From the NCBI GenBank assembly GCA_022749755.1, contig CM040442.1, positions 11,382,457 to 11,446,456 of the forward strand: DNA of 64,000 bases. The letters run 5' to 3'. Positions 23,331 through 34,747 of the stretch are shown here, piece after piece. Both the position numbers and the translations under genes were made by a program. The notes beneath the pieces are model-generated. The model saw only the letters and a program-made list of their open reading frames with translations. It made no database searches and had not been told where the DNA came from. The number at the start of each line of letters is the position of its first letter. Within the stretch, counting starts at the first letter, position 1. This DNA comes from Azadirachta indica (taxonomy: Eukaryota > Streptophyta > Magnoliopsida > Sapindales > Meliaceae).

Positions 23331-24122
23331 ACAAAGAGTTCTTGGCTAAAGATTAATTCATATAAATATTCGCATTTTTGTTTCATTTGAAGTAATATTG
23401 TTGCATGATAAGCTATAATTACTCTTAGAGAAGTTTGTTGAGAAGTTACTGAGTGATTCATTCAATTTATGTTGTTTACATAGGGAAGCCTGAAAAAAGT
23501 AATGGCTACATAATGTCAGCATAGATGGTGGTCCCAATCAGTAGCGTGTTGGTGTAAGCTTATAAGCTACCTTGTTTTATGTTCTTATCGAATCCTAGAT
23601 AAAAGAAAATTTTCTTCTATAGTTAACTGCAATTTACCAGTCGTTTCAGAGTTAATGACTAATTGATTGTCGCTCTCTCTACACGATAACCTATGTATTT
23701 GAAGTTACATGTTCTGCCTAGATTTCTTTACAGCAATGTACAAAAGGATCCCAAGTCTGCTATTATGTCTATTGTTATTATGATAAATATTTACAATAAA
23801 TTTTGGTTGAATGTTATTTTTATTCATGTCATAATTAAGTGGATATATTCAAGTCTGACAAGCTCACGGTGTATGCTTAAAGAATGGTTTCTCAGTAATG
23901 TCAAAGTCTGCAATGTGGTTTGATTCTGGTACACTCATATCCTTTCATAAGTTTTTCTACTATAATTTGATTGATTTGCATTATATATTGTCAACAAAAT
24001 CAATGAATTGAGGCTAATATTTAGTGTGCTTGGGAACTGATAGGCAGGAAACTTTTTTGGCGTATTTGTTTGGAGTGAGAGAGCCTGGTTTCTATGAACC
24101 TATCGTGACTTCTCACCACAAT
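23331..24122. other. Intergenic, no feature seen
   Basis: AT-rich sequence with short unsupported open frames only (for example 23693-23923). No repeat boundary or RNA gene identified. Confidence 0.35.
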
Positions 24123-24778
24123 CCTCTCTTGATCTCCTCCCTTCTTAACTCTTAAAGAGATATTGACACGTATTAACATTTAAAATAAAAAGTTAAGATT
24201 TAATTTTAATAAATTTTATCTATTTACTATTAAAATTTATTATAGTTAAAAGTAAAAATTATTATCTTTTGTATAGCTCTTAAAAGCTACAATTAATTGC
24301 CATCGCTTGTCACCACCAGCCGCCATTGACCCGTTGGTGAAAGACATCTTTTGAAAAACCGTAAATACCACTAAATCCTTGTTGAGTACCCCACGTAATG
24401 GTATTATTATTATTTTCATTTAAGCAACTGTTTGACATAGATATAAAATTAAATTTTTAAGTTTTAAATATTTAACTTCAGATCTACCAACGGTTGCTCA
24501 AACAAAAATAATAATAGTACCATGTCTATAGTACTCAATAAGAATTTCGGTAGTATTTATGAATTTTTAAACAAATATCATTAATTGGTGGTTAATGGTG
24601 ATCAACGGTGAACGGTGGCTTTTAGTAGTAAAATAAAAATAATAATTTTTACTTTTAACTGTAGTACATTAAATAGTAAATAGATAAATATTATTAAAAT
24701 TAAACCTCAACCTTTCATTTTAAATGTTAACACATATCAACATCTTCTTAAAAGTCAAGGAGGGAGGAGACCAAGACT
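24123..24778. mobile_element. Foldback-type MITE, copy 1
   Basis: Nearly the whole 656 bp is an imperfect palindrome centred about 24460. TCTTGATCTCCTCCC (24127) pairs with the complement of GGGAGGAGACCAAGA (24763), ATTAACATTTAAAATA with its complement near 24722, and AAGCAACTGTTTGACATAGAT with its complement near 24485-24505. Central sequences are shared with the element at 55286-56042, so this is a dispersed family. No coding capacity. The target duplication was not resolved. Confidence 0.72.
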
Positions 24779-25764
24779 GGATCCTTATCCCCTTTGTTTA
24801 TGCATTGCCTTACTGAGCTTTTGGAATTCGTTGTGTCTTTCTATGCTTTTCATTCATTTGTTAATCATCTAAAACCTCTGTAGTTATGTTTTGAGTCAAA
24901 TGTGATTTTGGAGATGGAGAATAAAAAGAAATTGATTTCTCTCCGCTGATTGAACGCTCGAAGAACTCGCAATATGGCTTGGATTGGCTTTTGCAGGTTG
25001 TGCTTTCTCGAATGTAATTCTAATTCACATATTATATTTTGTAACCTGTTTCTTTTGTATATGTAGATGTATTTCTCAAGAGCAATTGAGAAGGCTTGAG
25101 AGATGACCACTTACATCAGAAGTAGTATTTCTTTCTGTTCTTGGCTTTAATCGTAGAACTTATATTTATTTGGCTGGCTCAAAAAAATATTGAAGAAAGT
25201 TTCGGATGCAATCTTTCATCAGCCTTTATCCAAATGTTGTAACACTGGAAACACTCACAGGAAATGAACTCCAACCCTTCACGAATTTATAATCTTCCAA
25301 GGTAAATTAGTATTATGTTAGTTATTATGCAATCAACATATACTTCTTACTTCAGATGTCTATCATACATTTCTTGAAATTTGCTAGAGGTTTCACTAGC
25401 ATTTCTTTCAGTATTTTACCTGAGCATGTTTAAACAATGACTCTTTCCACCATTTTAAGCTTGTATTTAGTGACATGGTGGATTTTGCTCTATATATAAC
25501 TGGCAGCACTAGATATTATGGCCTGTGCAACTGCTGACGTCTTTGCAATGTCCGACTCTAGGAGCCAACTAACATCCCTGGCGTTTGGATTCCGAACTTC
25601 CTATGACAACGGTGATGTTCCTACATTGCATCCTAACAAGAAGAGGCTTGCGACAATTTTGTAACAGAATAGTACTACAACATGGAATGATTTTGAAGAT
25701 AGAGTAAGAAAGAAAATTGAGGAAGGCCAAAGGGTACACGTGAGGGGTTTTTCTCCTGCCTGGT
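24779..25764. other. Intergenic with one short unidentified open frame
   Basis: Mostly unremarkable. A 48-codon frame on + at 25518-25664 (starts MACATADVFAMSDSRSQLTS) has codon use more like real coding than its surroundings, but I recognise no family; it could be an exon remnant of a host gene. No other support for a gene. Confidence 0.3.
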
Positions 25765-26340
25765 TCTGCATGGTTTTGCATGACGCTGGCTGTTGATGTG
25801 GGATTCTACAAGTTTGGCGCACAGATTTTCTGCTCTTAGGTTGTTGGTTTATTCTATTTGGCCTGCTGGTTGTGTGTTTGGATTACTGATTTGCCGTTGA
25901 GTTCTAATGGGCTTGTTGATTGTAACTAGGTCGTATGATGTAGTTTATTCAAGATTTATCCATTGATGTATTTTACTTTTACTTTCTTTGTCAAGCCTTT
26001 TTGGGCTTTCGTTTCCTTTGTACTGCTCTGTTCTCTCATTCATAATATTGTTCTAGGCTTTTGCATAGAGATTATTTACAAAAATAAAAAATAAAAATAA
26101 TTTCAGCAATAAAATGGAATCCCCAAATTTCTCCCAGTTTTTTTATCATTCGAAGTTTTGAATTTTTTCAGTGATAAATCTGGGTCTTGCTTGTGGTTTT
26201 CTGATGCTGTTTGCAGCTGTCCTCGCTGTTTTTAACCTTGCTGTGTTAATGCCTTTTGTCACTGATCTGCGTGTTGCTGCGTGCTGCAAATTGCTGTTTC
26301 TTCCTAGCTGCGTAACGTTGCTTCTGCATCCTGTTACATG
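25765..26340 (+). repeat. TGCTG-rich interspersed repeat, copy B
   Basis: Same character as 22441-23330: GCCTGCTGGTTGTGTG, GGGCTTGTTGATTG and a tail CTTTTTGGGCTTTCGTTTCCTTTGTACTG...CATTCATAATATTG, then a further TGCTG-rich block (26185-26340). It directly precedes the RACK1 fragment and may mark the insertion or break that truncated that gene. Confidence 0.45.
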
Positions 26341-26557
26341 CTGTGGGATTTGGCTGAGGGGAAGAAACTGTACTCATTGGATGCTGAGGCTGTTATTCAT
26401 GTTGTCTGCTTCAGTCGAATGAGTGTTGATACTGAGCAAAATTTCAAGATCTGGGATCTTTAGAGCATGACCACTATTTGAGGATCTAAAGATTGAGCTT
26501 ACAAACGAGGCCAAGAAATCTGAGGCCACCACCACAACCACAACTACCAGAAAGAAG
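26341..26557 (+). pseudogene. RACK1 (guanine nucleotide-binding protein beta-like) fragment
   Basis: Translates as [20 protein letters not shown], then CFS, and after a short gap [10 protein letters not shown], stop, SMTTI, then EDLKIELTNEAKKSEATTTT ending RKK. This is the sixth and start of the seventh WD repeat of plant RACK1, a seven-bladed beta-propeller scaffold on the 40S ribosome. The expected RYWLCAA-type segment is lost, and a TAG interrupts. The homology ends at AAG followed by GTATAATATG, a plausible splice donor, so the fragment seems to retain an exon-intron edge, which argues against a processed copy. The last exon was not found downstream. Confidence 0.85.
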
Positions 26558-26835
26558 GTATAATATGAATCTGTTTATTTTCTTTTCTATTTCTTTTCTA
26601 TTAATATGATAATTACTTTACTACCTTCTCCCATTTGCTTAATTGCGTGAATAACTAACTATCTTTGAAAATTGTACGTTGTATTGCTCAGAATCCTTGT
26701 TGGTTGACCGTTATCTACATTGATCACTGGTAAGCTTAAAAATTTGCATGGATAATTCTAATCTGACGGGTTAAAAAGTATATAAATGTTTACATATTGT
26801 GATATAGTCATAATTTGCTCAAAATGATGTAATTT
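26558..26835. other. Possible RACK1 intron remnant, otherwise featureless
   Basis: Begins with the donor-like GTATAATATG. A candidate acceptor GTATTGCTCAG ends near 26691, but the following sequence does not encode the expected last RACK1 exon. Nothing else seen. Confidence 0.3.
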
Positions 26836-27712
26836 ATTGTGATTAATTATTTTAGTTATAAATAGTTATTTTTTATGACTTCAAACGTTTTCTAGACAAT
26901 AATATTGGTTGTGAAAGGATAAAGAAAAGGGTCATATCAATTACTGTGGCACAATTTTAATTAAAATTTGAAATAAATTAATTTCAATACTTAAAATTAT
27001 TCTTAACTTCCAAAATGTTTGGTCACAAAAACATTTTTAACTTTTAAAATATTTAGTTATTAAAAGACTACTTTCAATAAATATTTGGTCATTAAAAGGC
27101 AGTATTGACTTTCAAAATATTTGCTCACTAAAAACATTTCTGTACTTCCAAAATATTCAGATGTTAAAAATTACTTTTAACTTCAAATTTATTTAGTCAC
27201 TAGAAAACACTTTTTAATTTTTAAATATTAAGTCACTAAAAAGCATTTTAATTTCTCAAACTTTTGGTCACTTAAAAATATTTTTAACTTCAAAAATATT
27301 TAATCACTAAAAAACACTTTTTATTTTTTCAATATTTAGTCATAAAAAGCACTTTTAATTTCTAAAATATTAGTCACTAAAAAAATATTTTTAACTTGCA
27401 AAATAGTTGGTCAGTAAAATACACTTTTGACATACAAAATATCTAGTCACTACATATGACTTATGTTCACTAAAATTTAAAGTCATTAAAGGTGACTAAT
27501 TTGCGTTATTTGTCATTACATATAATTATATTGTGACTAATTATTTTAGTTACAAATTGTTACTTCTTATGACTACTAATATATATCACTATATGTTTTT
27601 GGTACAATAATATTGGTTGCAAAAAGGAAAAGAAGAATCCTAACAATTAATAAGAGAAAATATATTATAAATAAATTCAATACTAAAAAAAACTTTTAAC
27701 TTCCAAAATATG
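26836..27712 (+). repeat. Higher-order repeat containing the ~36-bp array
   Basis: Sequence at 26836-27020 (TTGTGATTAATTATTTTAGT through ACTTCCAAAATG) recurs at 27529-27712 (TTGTGACTAATTATTTTAGT through ACTTCCAAAATATG), a spacing of about 693 bp. One complete long unit and the start of a second are therefore present; the second is cut short by an AT microsatellite. Confidence 0.72.
26998..27453 (+). repeat. Array of about 13 degenerate ~36-bp units
   Basis: Each unit follows the pattern TTAACTTCCAAAATATTTGG-TCACTAAAAA-CA(C)TTT, 29-37 bp long, with substitutions in every unit. The most constant parts are AAAATATTTaGTCACTAAAAA and the TTTTAACTTC junction. No coding frame. It could be a diverged minisatellite or a subterminal repeat array of a DNA transposon; neither is proven. 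Confidence 0.8.
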
Positions 27713-27713
27713 T

Positions 27714-27740
<27 letters not shown>
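27713..27740 (+). repeat. (TA)n microsatellite
   Basis: Uninterrupted TA dinucleotides for about 25 bp, sitting exactly where the second copy of the 36-bp array begins. Confidence 0.9.
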
Positions 27741-27745
<5 letters not shown>

Positions 27746-28635
27746 TCTACAATTTTAGTACCAAAAACCTTCTAAGAAGGATGTGTTGCTTGAGCGACTA
27801 TTATTTTACTATTATAAGAAACATAAGGTGACTAATCTAAAGTATTCAACAACAAAATTATTTTTTACAAAATTTTTTATGTCCCCTAGTTATATTTGTT
27901 TAATACAATTAATATAATTTTTGCAATTTTGTAAAATAAGATATTTTGGATTGAATTTAGAGAATTTGATTTGTTTACTGTGGATTGTTCAAGTACGATT
28001 AAAAGATTACATTATAGATAATTTAGGTTTGGTTTCTACTATTTAAATCTTATTATAATTTATTAATGTTGAAAAATTGTGAATAAAGATTATGTTTTCA
28101 CAATATTATGAATCAATATAATGGCATAATTATTTACCAAAATTTGAAATTCTTGCACAAAACTTGAAAACTCTTATATTAATATTGAAATTCTAGCTTC
28201 AAAATTAAAATTGGAACTTGAAAGTAATAAAATAAAATTTGTAAAGTTTAGCATAATAAAATTTCATACTTTTCGATTCATTTTTTTAATTTTTGATTAA
28301 CAAATTTAGGAAAAAAAATTGATAACTGAAAAAATTTGTGAATCTTTTTATATTTAAAAAGAAAGGACTATTTTTTTAAATATTATATTTACAATTAATT
28401 CACAACTTCCAAATATGGGTTAGAAATCTACTTGAAATATGTTGTCTCCTAGATATCTACTACTTAAAACATTGTTTGATACCTGTCCTCATAATAGAGA
28501 ATAATGTCTTCAAAAGGAAAAATCCTCTCAAAAACTGACCCTAACATTAGTGGTGGTGGGGAGGAAATTCTGGCCATATTTCTAAGCGCACTTGATAATG
28601 GTCTTCACTGATTAACCATTACGGTAGATATTACA
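27741..28635. other. Intergenic, no feature seen
   Basis: AT-rich sequence without gene or repeat signature until the Tat-type element begins near 28640. Confidence 0.4.
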
Positions 28636-28639
28636 TAAG

Positions 28640-29340
28640 CCAAACCTTTTGGGGAGATTGGTTAAGTGGTTGGTTAAATTCACCGAGTTTGACATCGACT
28701 ATTAATGTCACAAAGCTATTAAAGCTCAGGCGTTAGCAGATTTCATCGCAGAAGGATCAATTTCGAAAAGGATGATGATACTCGAGATAGACGAGCTAAC
28801 AGCACCTTAGGATGTTGAGAATGTAAAATCAGTGAAATAATCTGCTCAGGACTGCTTAGCGGAAACAGAAATCTAGGGTACCCCCTTATTTGAAGACATC
28901 GCCGAACAAGGCATAAGGGAAGAATGAGGAGGCTCGGAATTGTGGCTCTTGTATGTAGATGAAGCATCAAATGCTCAAGGCGGGGGAGCTGGTCTAGCCT
29001 TAATTGGGCCAGGAAATGAGGAACTAACCTATGCCTTACACTTTAACTTCAAGGGGACTAATAACGAAGTAGAATATGAGACTTTACTAACAGGACTTGG
29101 CCTAGCCTTGTTAGTTGGGGCAGAACAACTCGAAGTAAGAAGAGATTCACAGCTGTTGTTAAATTAGGTTTCGGAAAAATTCTAAGCAAAAGGGGAAAAC
29201 ATGAATGTGTATTTGAGTAGGCTAATGGAATTACTGAAGTGTTTCAAGAGAGTTATAGTAACTCAGGTTCTCCGAATGGAAAATGCCAAAGCAGATGCCC
29301 TGGCTAAAGCGAAAGTTTCCCATGGAAATATTGCATCGGA
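28640..29340 (+). pseudogene. Tat-lineage Ty3/gypsy RNase H region
   Basis: C-terminal part of an RT-RNase H segment of a Tat-type element; RT and everything upstream are missing. The first block reads GRLVKWLVKFTEFDID then AIKAQALADFIAEG (28655-28755), the linker before the RNase H domain. After stops, 28940-29167 reads LLYVDEASNAQGGGAGLALI and NNEVEYETLLTGLGLALLVG. A later block (29201-29330) gives YLSRLMELLKCF and RMENAKADALAKA. The DEAS Asp, the EYE Glu and the ADALA Asp of the catalytic set are readable, but stops at about 29166 and upstream kill the frame. Confidence 0.85.
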
Positions 29341-29459
29341 AAAGTGTGGAAAAGGCAGAGGTAGAGCTAAACCAGGTCAGTACAGCGTACTAGGCTCAAA
29401 CTTAGATGGATCCAATCTGAGAATATATTCTCATCGGAAAGTTACTTAAGGATAAAGAG

Positions 29460-30632
29460 GAAGCCAAAAAACTCAAGAGTAGATCCTCGCGTTACTAAGT
29501 AGTTGATAGATATTGTATAAATAAGGATTTGGGCTACCCTATTTACCGTGTGTCAATGAGAAAGAAGTAGATTACATGCTTAGAGAAGTCTAAATGGGTA
29601 GCTGTGATGATCACGGAGGCGGCAGGTCTTTGGCACACCGCATCTTACACCAAGGATACTATTGGCTGACGCTACATTGTGATGCAACAAGAACAGCACA
29701 ATCTTGCCGGAGTTGTCAACTTCATGTAAACATCCCAAGAAAGCCTTCTGAACAACTCATTCCCTTACTTAGCCCATGGCCTTTTACTCAGTAGGGACTC
29801 GAATTAATCGGCCCATTGCCAATAGGACGTACTCAGATGAAGTACGAGATTGCAGCAGTTGATTACTTTATGAAATGGGTAGAGGCAGAACCACTAGCCA
29901 TGATAACAGAAACCAAGACGACCACTTTCGCAGAAAGGAACATAATTTATCGATTTGAGATCCCACATACACTAGTAGTTGACAACGAAAAATAGTTTGA
30001 CAATGCGAGATTCAGAGAATTTTGTGCCGACCTTAGCATCAACCTTAGATTTGTGTCTCTTGCTTATCCCAAAGCAAATGGGAATGTGGAAGCAGTGAAC
30101 AAAAATTGTTAAGGTACTATAGAGGCAGCTCAAGGAGAAGAAAGGAAGATGGGTGGATAAGTTGCCTCAAGTCCTTTGGGCTTACTACACAATAGCGAGA
30201 ACAGTAACTGACGAGATGCCCTACTCATTAGCATTCGGTTGTGAAGCAGTAATACCGGTAGAGATAAGGATGCCATTATTCAGAGTAAAACACTTTCAGA
30301 AGCTAAAGAATAGCGAGGCAATAAAGTTAAACTTGAATTTGTCAGATGAAAAAGGAGACCAGCTGCTCATTGGGATGGCTGCCTATCAACAAAGGGTAGT
30401 AAAGTACTAAAACTCTAGAGTCCGTTTATGAGCTTTCCGAGAAAGAGATTTGGTGCGGTGAGGTGTTACCCAAAACATTAAGGTACTCGAAGAAGGGGCT
30501 TTAGGAAATAATTAGGAAGGTTTGTATAAAGTAATCAGGGTTGTCAAGTCGGGGGTCTATAAGTTGGAACACCTATATGGGAAAGAAGTCAAGAAACTAT
30601 AGAACTTGGAGATGTTAAAGAAATACTAACCT
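29460..30632 (+). pseudogene. Tat-lineage integrase
   Basis: Integrase following the RNase H region. The zinc-binding part reads DDHGGGRSLAHRILHQGYYW with later SCRSCQLH (29594-29794), and a TAG follows. The catalytic core shows LELIGPLPIGRTQMKYE, where the first Asp is Glu, then LVVDNEK, a stop, FDNARFREFCADL, and YPKANGNVEAVNK. The C-terminal part (30153-30410) reads LPQVLWAYYTIARTVTDEMP and LAFGCEAVIPVEI. It ends near 30628 with NLEMLKKY and a stop, the usual Tat pol end. Confidence 0.87.
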
Positions 30633-31224
30633 TGAGGCGATTATAACTTAAAAAGATCTGACCTCAATTCAAATCATACGTTGATTATTTGGCCATGTAA
30701 TTTCATATACAGATCAACTGCAATGATTAGAAGTTGTTGAATTTGATTTCGTTTAAGAGTTATTGTAACAAGGTTTGTCCTCAGTTCAGGCCAGATGACA
30801 AAAGAAATAAAGTTCATTATTTCAAAACATGACCATCTCAAAACATATGAACTCAGTTTAGATCAAATAATAAGAGCATCACATCAATTTTATATTTAAT
30901 ACAAACTTTCTTTATCGTTAAACCTGACCTCAGTTTGGGACATGGAACGATTAACTTAGAACAAGTCAATTATTATTATTATTTCCTACCTATTCTGATA
31001 AGTTAATAACAAAAGAAAAAGGTGAAGAAAATACATATCTTTATTGATGAAGTAATCATTTACATCTTAAAGAAAAAGGTTTTATAGAGATTATTGAGCA
31101 TCTTTAGAGAGGATATAATACCAAAGGTTGAAAACATAGAAGAAGGTATGGTCGGCTAAATAGGTCTCTAGATTGGTTCTTCAACAGGTGTCTCCCCAAG
31201 GCTTTCAGCATTTCGTGTAGCAAG
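30633..31224. other. Spacer between Tat pol and the antisense ORF
   Basis: No coding. It contains several related words (GACCTCAGTTTAGATCAAA, GTCCTCAGTTCAGGCCAGA, GACCTCAGTTTGGGACA) that suggest weak internal repeats; otherwise unremarkable. Confidence 0.4.
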
Positions 31225-33730
31225 TTAAGAAATATGGAGATCATAGAATAACCAGCCAAAGTCGAGCTCTTCATACTTTTTTTGGAAGATTTTGCAGGCT
31301 AATTCTAAAGTTTCCTTGGTAGAGGTGTTGTAATGTTCCTTTGTCTCAGCTTTAGTCCAAGCAAGCTCATCCTCCAGATCTTGGTTGGCGTGGGCAAGGT
31401 CGGCAATGCGAGACCTGAGTGAAGACACCTAAGCCTCTAGATCAGTGACTTTATTTTCCAAGGCTCTACATTCCCCTACCCAATTCTTTCTCTCTCTGCT
31501 CAGCATCAACTCTAATTTTTCTTTCCGCTTCTCTAACTCTTTTCCAGCGCGTTCCTCTCCGAAGTTCGTTTATTAATCGATTTGTATAAGTTGACATTGG
31601 TGATTGAGTGTTCTTTTGCACTATCGATGTGCAGGCTAAGGTAATGGAATGCCTACACCAATTGAATGACAAGTTAGACAAGGCTATTTTGATGAAATAA
31701 GATGAGAATATTAAGAGATGCTTACCCTACCAATTTATGGATGAACAACCTCTAAGATGCTGTCTGTGTTGGTAGTTTTGGCTTAAGAAGATAGCGAACA
31801 GTCAATCAGCCAGGCTAAGCGATTGATAGTAAGGAAAAATGCTCGAATAGTTTCTTCTTCCCTTTCGAGATGTTTGACTAGTAGAGATCATCCATCTTAA
31901 TGACTTCTTCGCCCTGTTCAATGTGCGATTTTTTGGACGGCCTCCCCTTAGCGTCTCTAGGAGCCTCAGTTGGGTGTTTCTCCTTATCTTTTAGAGGATT
32001 CTTTTTATCTTTCTTGGAGCCTAGCTCTGACTTTTTGGTTTTTGCCTTTTGCTCAGCTCTCTTCTTCTAATCAACCTTAGCTTGCTCGGTTCCCTTCTTC
32101 TAGGCTTTTTCTTCTCTGGCCCTTGTGGTTTTTGAGATGTTAATGTCCTCAAGGAGGATAAAATTAACCCAACTGAGCTCAGAAGTTTTCCTTTTCCTTT
32201 TGGCAGGGCAATTTTCCCTGTGAAACATGAAAGCACTAAGGACTTATAATAGGCAAAGACAAAAAAATGTTATCAGAAAGAAATATGAACAAGCTATTTA
32301 GCCTAACCAATAGTAGGCACGTTTTGGTTGGTGTTTGGGATGAGTCTTCTTTCTGCTTGAAGCACAACCTTGAACTCTTCGCAAATAAAGACGATCTCTA
32401 CTAACTTATAAGCAACGAGCTGATTAAGAGAAAGCAAAGTCTTCTAATCAGCTTGCTCACACGACCTATGCTGATTTTTGATAAGAAAGGGGTAGCCAAG
32501 TCCAGCTTTGAACCTCAGGCTGCTGCAAAAATAGTAAGGAAAGTCAGTGAATCTCAATAAAAGCATCGAGCATATAGAATTACATATGTTAAAACTGACA
32601 TTATGGGATATATTTACGAAGAATGAGTTTAAAGGCATAAGGCATGGGGTCGTGTACATTCATTTCAGCTAAAGAAGATTGACCTCAGTCCCCGCCCACA
32701 AAAAACCATCTATGATTCCAATTTTTATTACAGGTGGGGTTGCCTGTGACTAGTTTATTAGCCTAGGTGTAGGCCTGGAAATAATAGAAGATGGGTTGTT
32801 TCTTGGGCCCTTTTTAAAAATAAGAACAAGTATTTAATTTCCCTGGTGGTTGGTGGTGTCTGCCTGGCCATAGCCTAAATCACCTATTTAGATTTAGTTG
32901 ATAAGGAGGAATCCTTAGGCCATAGAACAGGGTAGCAAAGAATGGTTGTAATGATAGTTGAGCCTCATGCAGAAATAACTCCTCATTGACAGCTACTTCA
33001 TCTCCCTTGGGACGACTGAGGAACTCGTTGACTTCGAGGACCTTAAAATTGATTGAGATGGGGATTTGTAAAGTTTATTGAAGGCTGCTAGGTTAGCCTC
33101 ATCGATTCTGGACGGGAATTTGTTAGCCTCGAATAGGCTATTTTCCCTAGTCAGATTAGGGGGAGGGTATTAAGTTAAAGGAGGTTGGCTGTTACGAGGG
33201 TTCTCTTATAAGTCTGACTCTACTTAGTCATCATCAGACTCATCACTTTCTTCATCTAAATTCCTGTCCCCTTATCTGCTTAGAATGGGAAGTGCCTCGG
33301 GTGTGTGTTCGGGGATTAGAAAAAAGGGTATAGGCTGATCCAGTTGAAGGGTAATTTTACCTACAAGGTTTTAGAGAACTTCTTGATCTCTCGCGTTAGT
33401 CTGTTTAGGGTCCATTTCTCCCTGCACGTGGTCAGAAGAGCTGTCAGATAAAACCATCATCTCGGGTTCATGGTAAAGGAATTCAAAGACATCCGACCTA
33501 GGGTTTTAAATGGTTAAGGAGATCTCGGCATTTGAGTCGAGAATGGCTAAGGGTTGGGCCTTTCTTAAAGGGTTGCGTCTATGTTCCCTAACAAGTACGG
33601 CCTTAACCTTACAAGGAAGTTGGCTCTAGGCCTTATAGTTTGTCTCAGACAAGCTAGTTGAGGAAGTGTCAAATTCGCTTCCTGTGTTACTAGAGATGTC
33701 CCTTATGTCAAATTTCTCAAGTCTTGCCAT
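31225..33730 (-). pseudogene. Tat-type antisense extra ORF (gypsy-type putative transposase family)
   Basis: Long decayed gene on the strand opposite to pol, between integrase and LTR, a position where Tat-lineage elements are known to carry extra ORFs. It starts at ATG 33730 with MARLEKFDIRDISSNTGSEF, then an acidic region (about 33230-33480). A block at about 32900-33060 reads FLHEAQLSLQPFFATLFYGL then QLNLNR, resembling the plant 'putative gypsy type transposon' domain (EAQL, LRFP, QLNPN signature). Next is a Lys/Arg/Glu-rich stretch (32021-32236) and a coiled-coil-like tail (31225-31428: ANQDLEDELAWTKAETKEHY). Splice-like edges occur, for example TTTCACAG before 32219. Function unknown. 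Confidence 0.6.
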
Positions 33731-34732
33731 AAGTAACCTAAGCAAACAACAACTCGCTCTGATTCAATTTATGGTCCACCGTTGGATAAAATTGTGTCTA
33801 AGTACTAGTCTCACTTAGGGGAATTAGGTTCTGCTCGGATTTATGGTTACTACAAGTTCCTAAAACACAAGTCCAACCTAAGTAAGTTTCTGTTCAAATA
33901 AAGAAAGCTTGACACATTGAGTCAGATGCTAAAATGATTCCTACAAGTCATTCTAGTTTTTGAGTCGATTTTACCGTCTTAAAGCATAAAAAATAAGTCT
34001 CCACTAATGCTTATTTGCATTGTTAACTAATCGGAAGAACATAAAACTTCATAAAATAAATGGTAGGATTGTACTGGAAAGTGACATGTAGTAAAATGAG
34101 TTCAATAGAAAGGAAAATTTACTGGAGTGAAGATGTTTGCCGGCGAAACGATAAGCATAGTCAAAGGCGAGTCAAGTTTTTGCCTATAGGCTAGAATGGA
34201 TATCCGCAACGGAGATTGTAAAGAACGACGAAAGTTTCCGGGTTTGGTAGAAAATGCAAGAAGAGTAAAGTGGTAACTGTGAGGGAAGGGTGAAATTTAT
34301 AGCCCTCTTATTTCATGTTGTAAATTGAAAGAACGGCCTAGATGCGCACGAAGCCTCTTATTAGCACAATCCCTTCGCAGGCATGATGAGCCAACGACAC
34401 TGGAATATGTAGTGGCCAGATGAGGAGTTTGTGGGTGGTAACAGTTATGAGCATTTACACAAGTTAATTGCCAATGCGAAGATTGAGGCAAAACGCAGGC
34501 ACGTTTTAATGTTATTGGCACTTTTTTTGAATCTCAAAAGTTATAACGTCAATTTATGTTCGGTCATCAAATAAATTCTTGCTCTTACTCGCCATATGGT
34601 CAATTGCTCGGCAAGAATTGTTTGGTCGAGTAAATCTTAGATTGTGTTTTGACGAATCAGTTGAGTAGGCACTGTCCAAATGAAATTTAAACATTTGAAG
34701 AAATAAAGTTTCCAATGAAAATCTTTTTCACT
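33731..34732. other. Tat element 3' spacer
   Basis: Sequence between the antisense ORF start and the polypurine tract, presumably the upstream region of that ORF. No coding frame of substance (the minus frame at 34297-34521 lacks any signature). No clear TATA box or other element could be assigned. Confidence 0.4.
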
Positions 34733-34747
34733 AAAAACTGAGGGGAT
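34733..34747 (+). promoter_or_regulatory. Polypurine tract of the Tat element
   Basis: AACTGAGGGGAT just ahead of the LTR start; primes plus-strand synthesis in LTR retrotransposons. Position and composition fit. Confidence 0.6.

Noticed and set aside
31683..31726. A 43-base GTAAGC...AAATAG intron in the antisense ORF
   Set aside because: Too short for a normal plant intron; the edges may be chance or the result of a deletion.
34297..34521. Minus-strand open frame upstream of the antisense ORF
   Set aside because: No domain or plausible continuity with the antisense gene; likely fortuitous.
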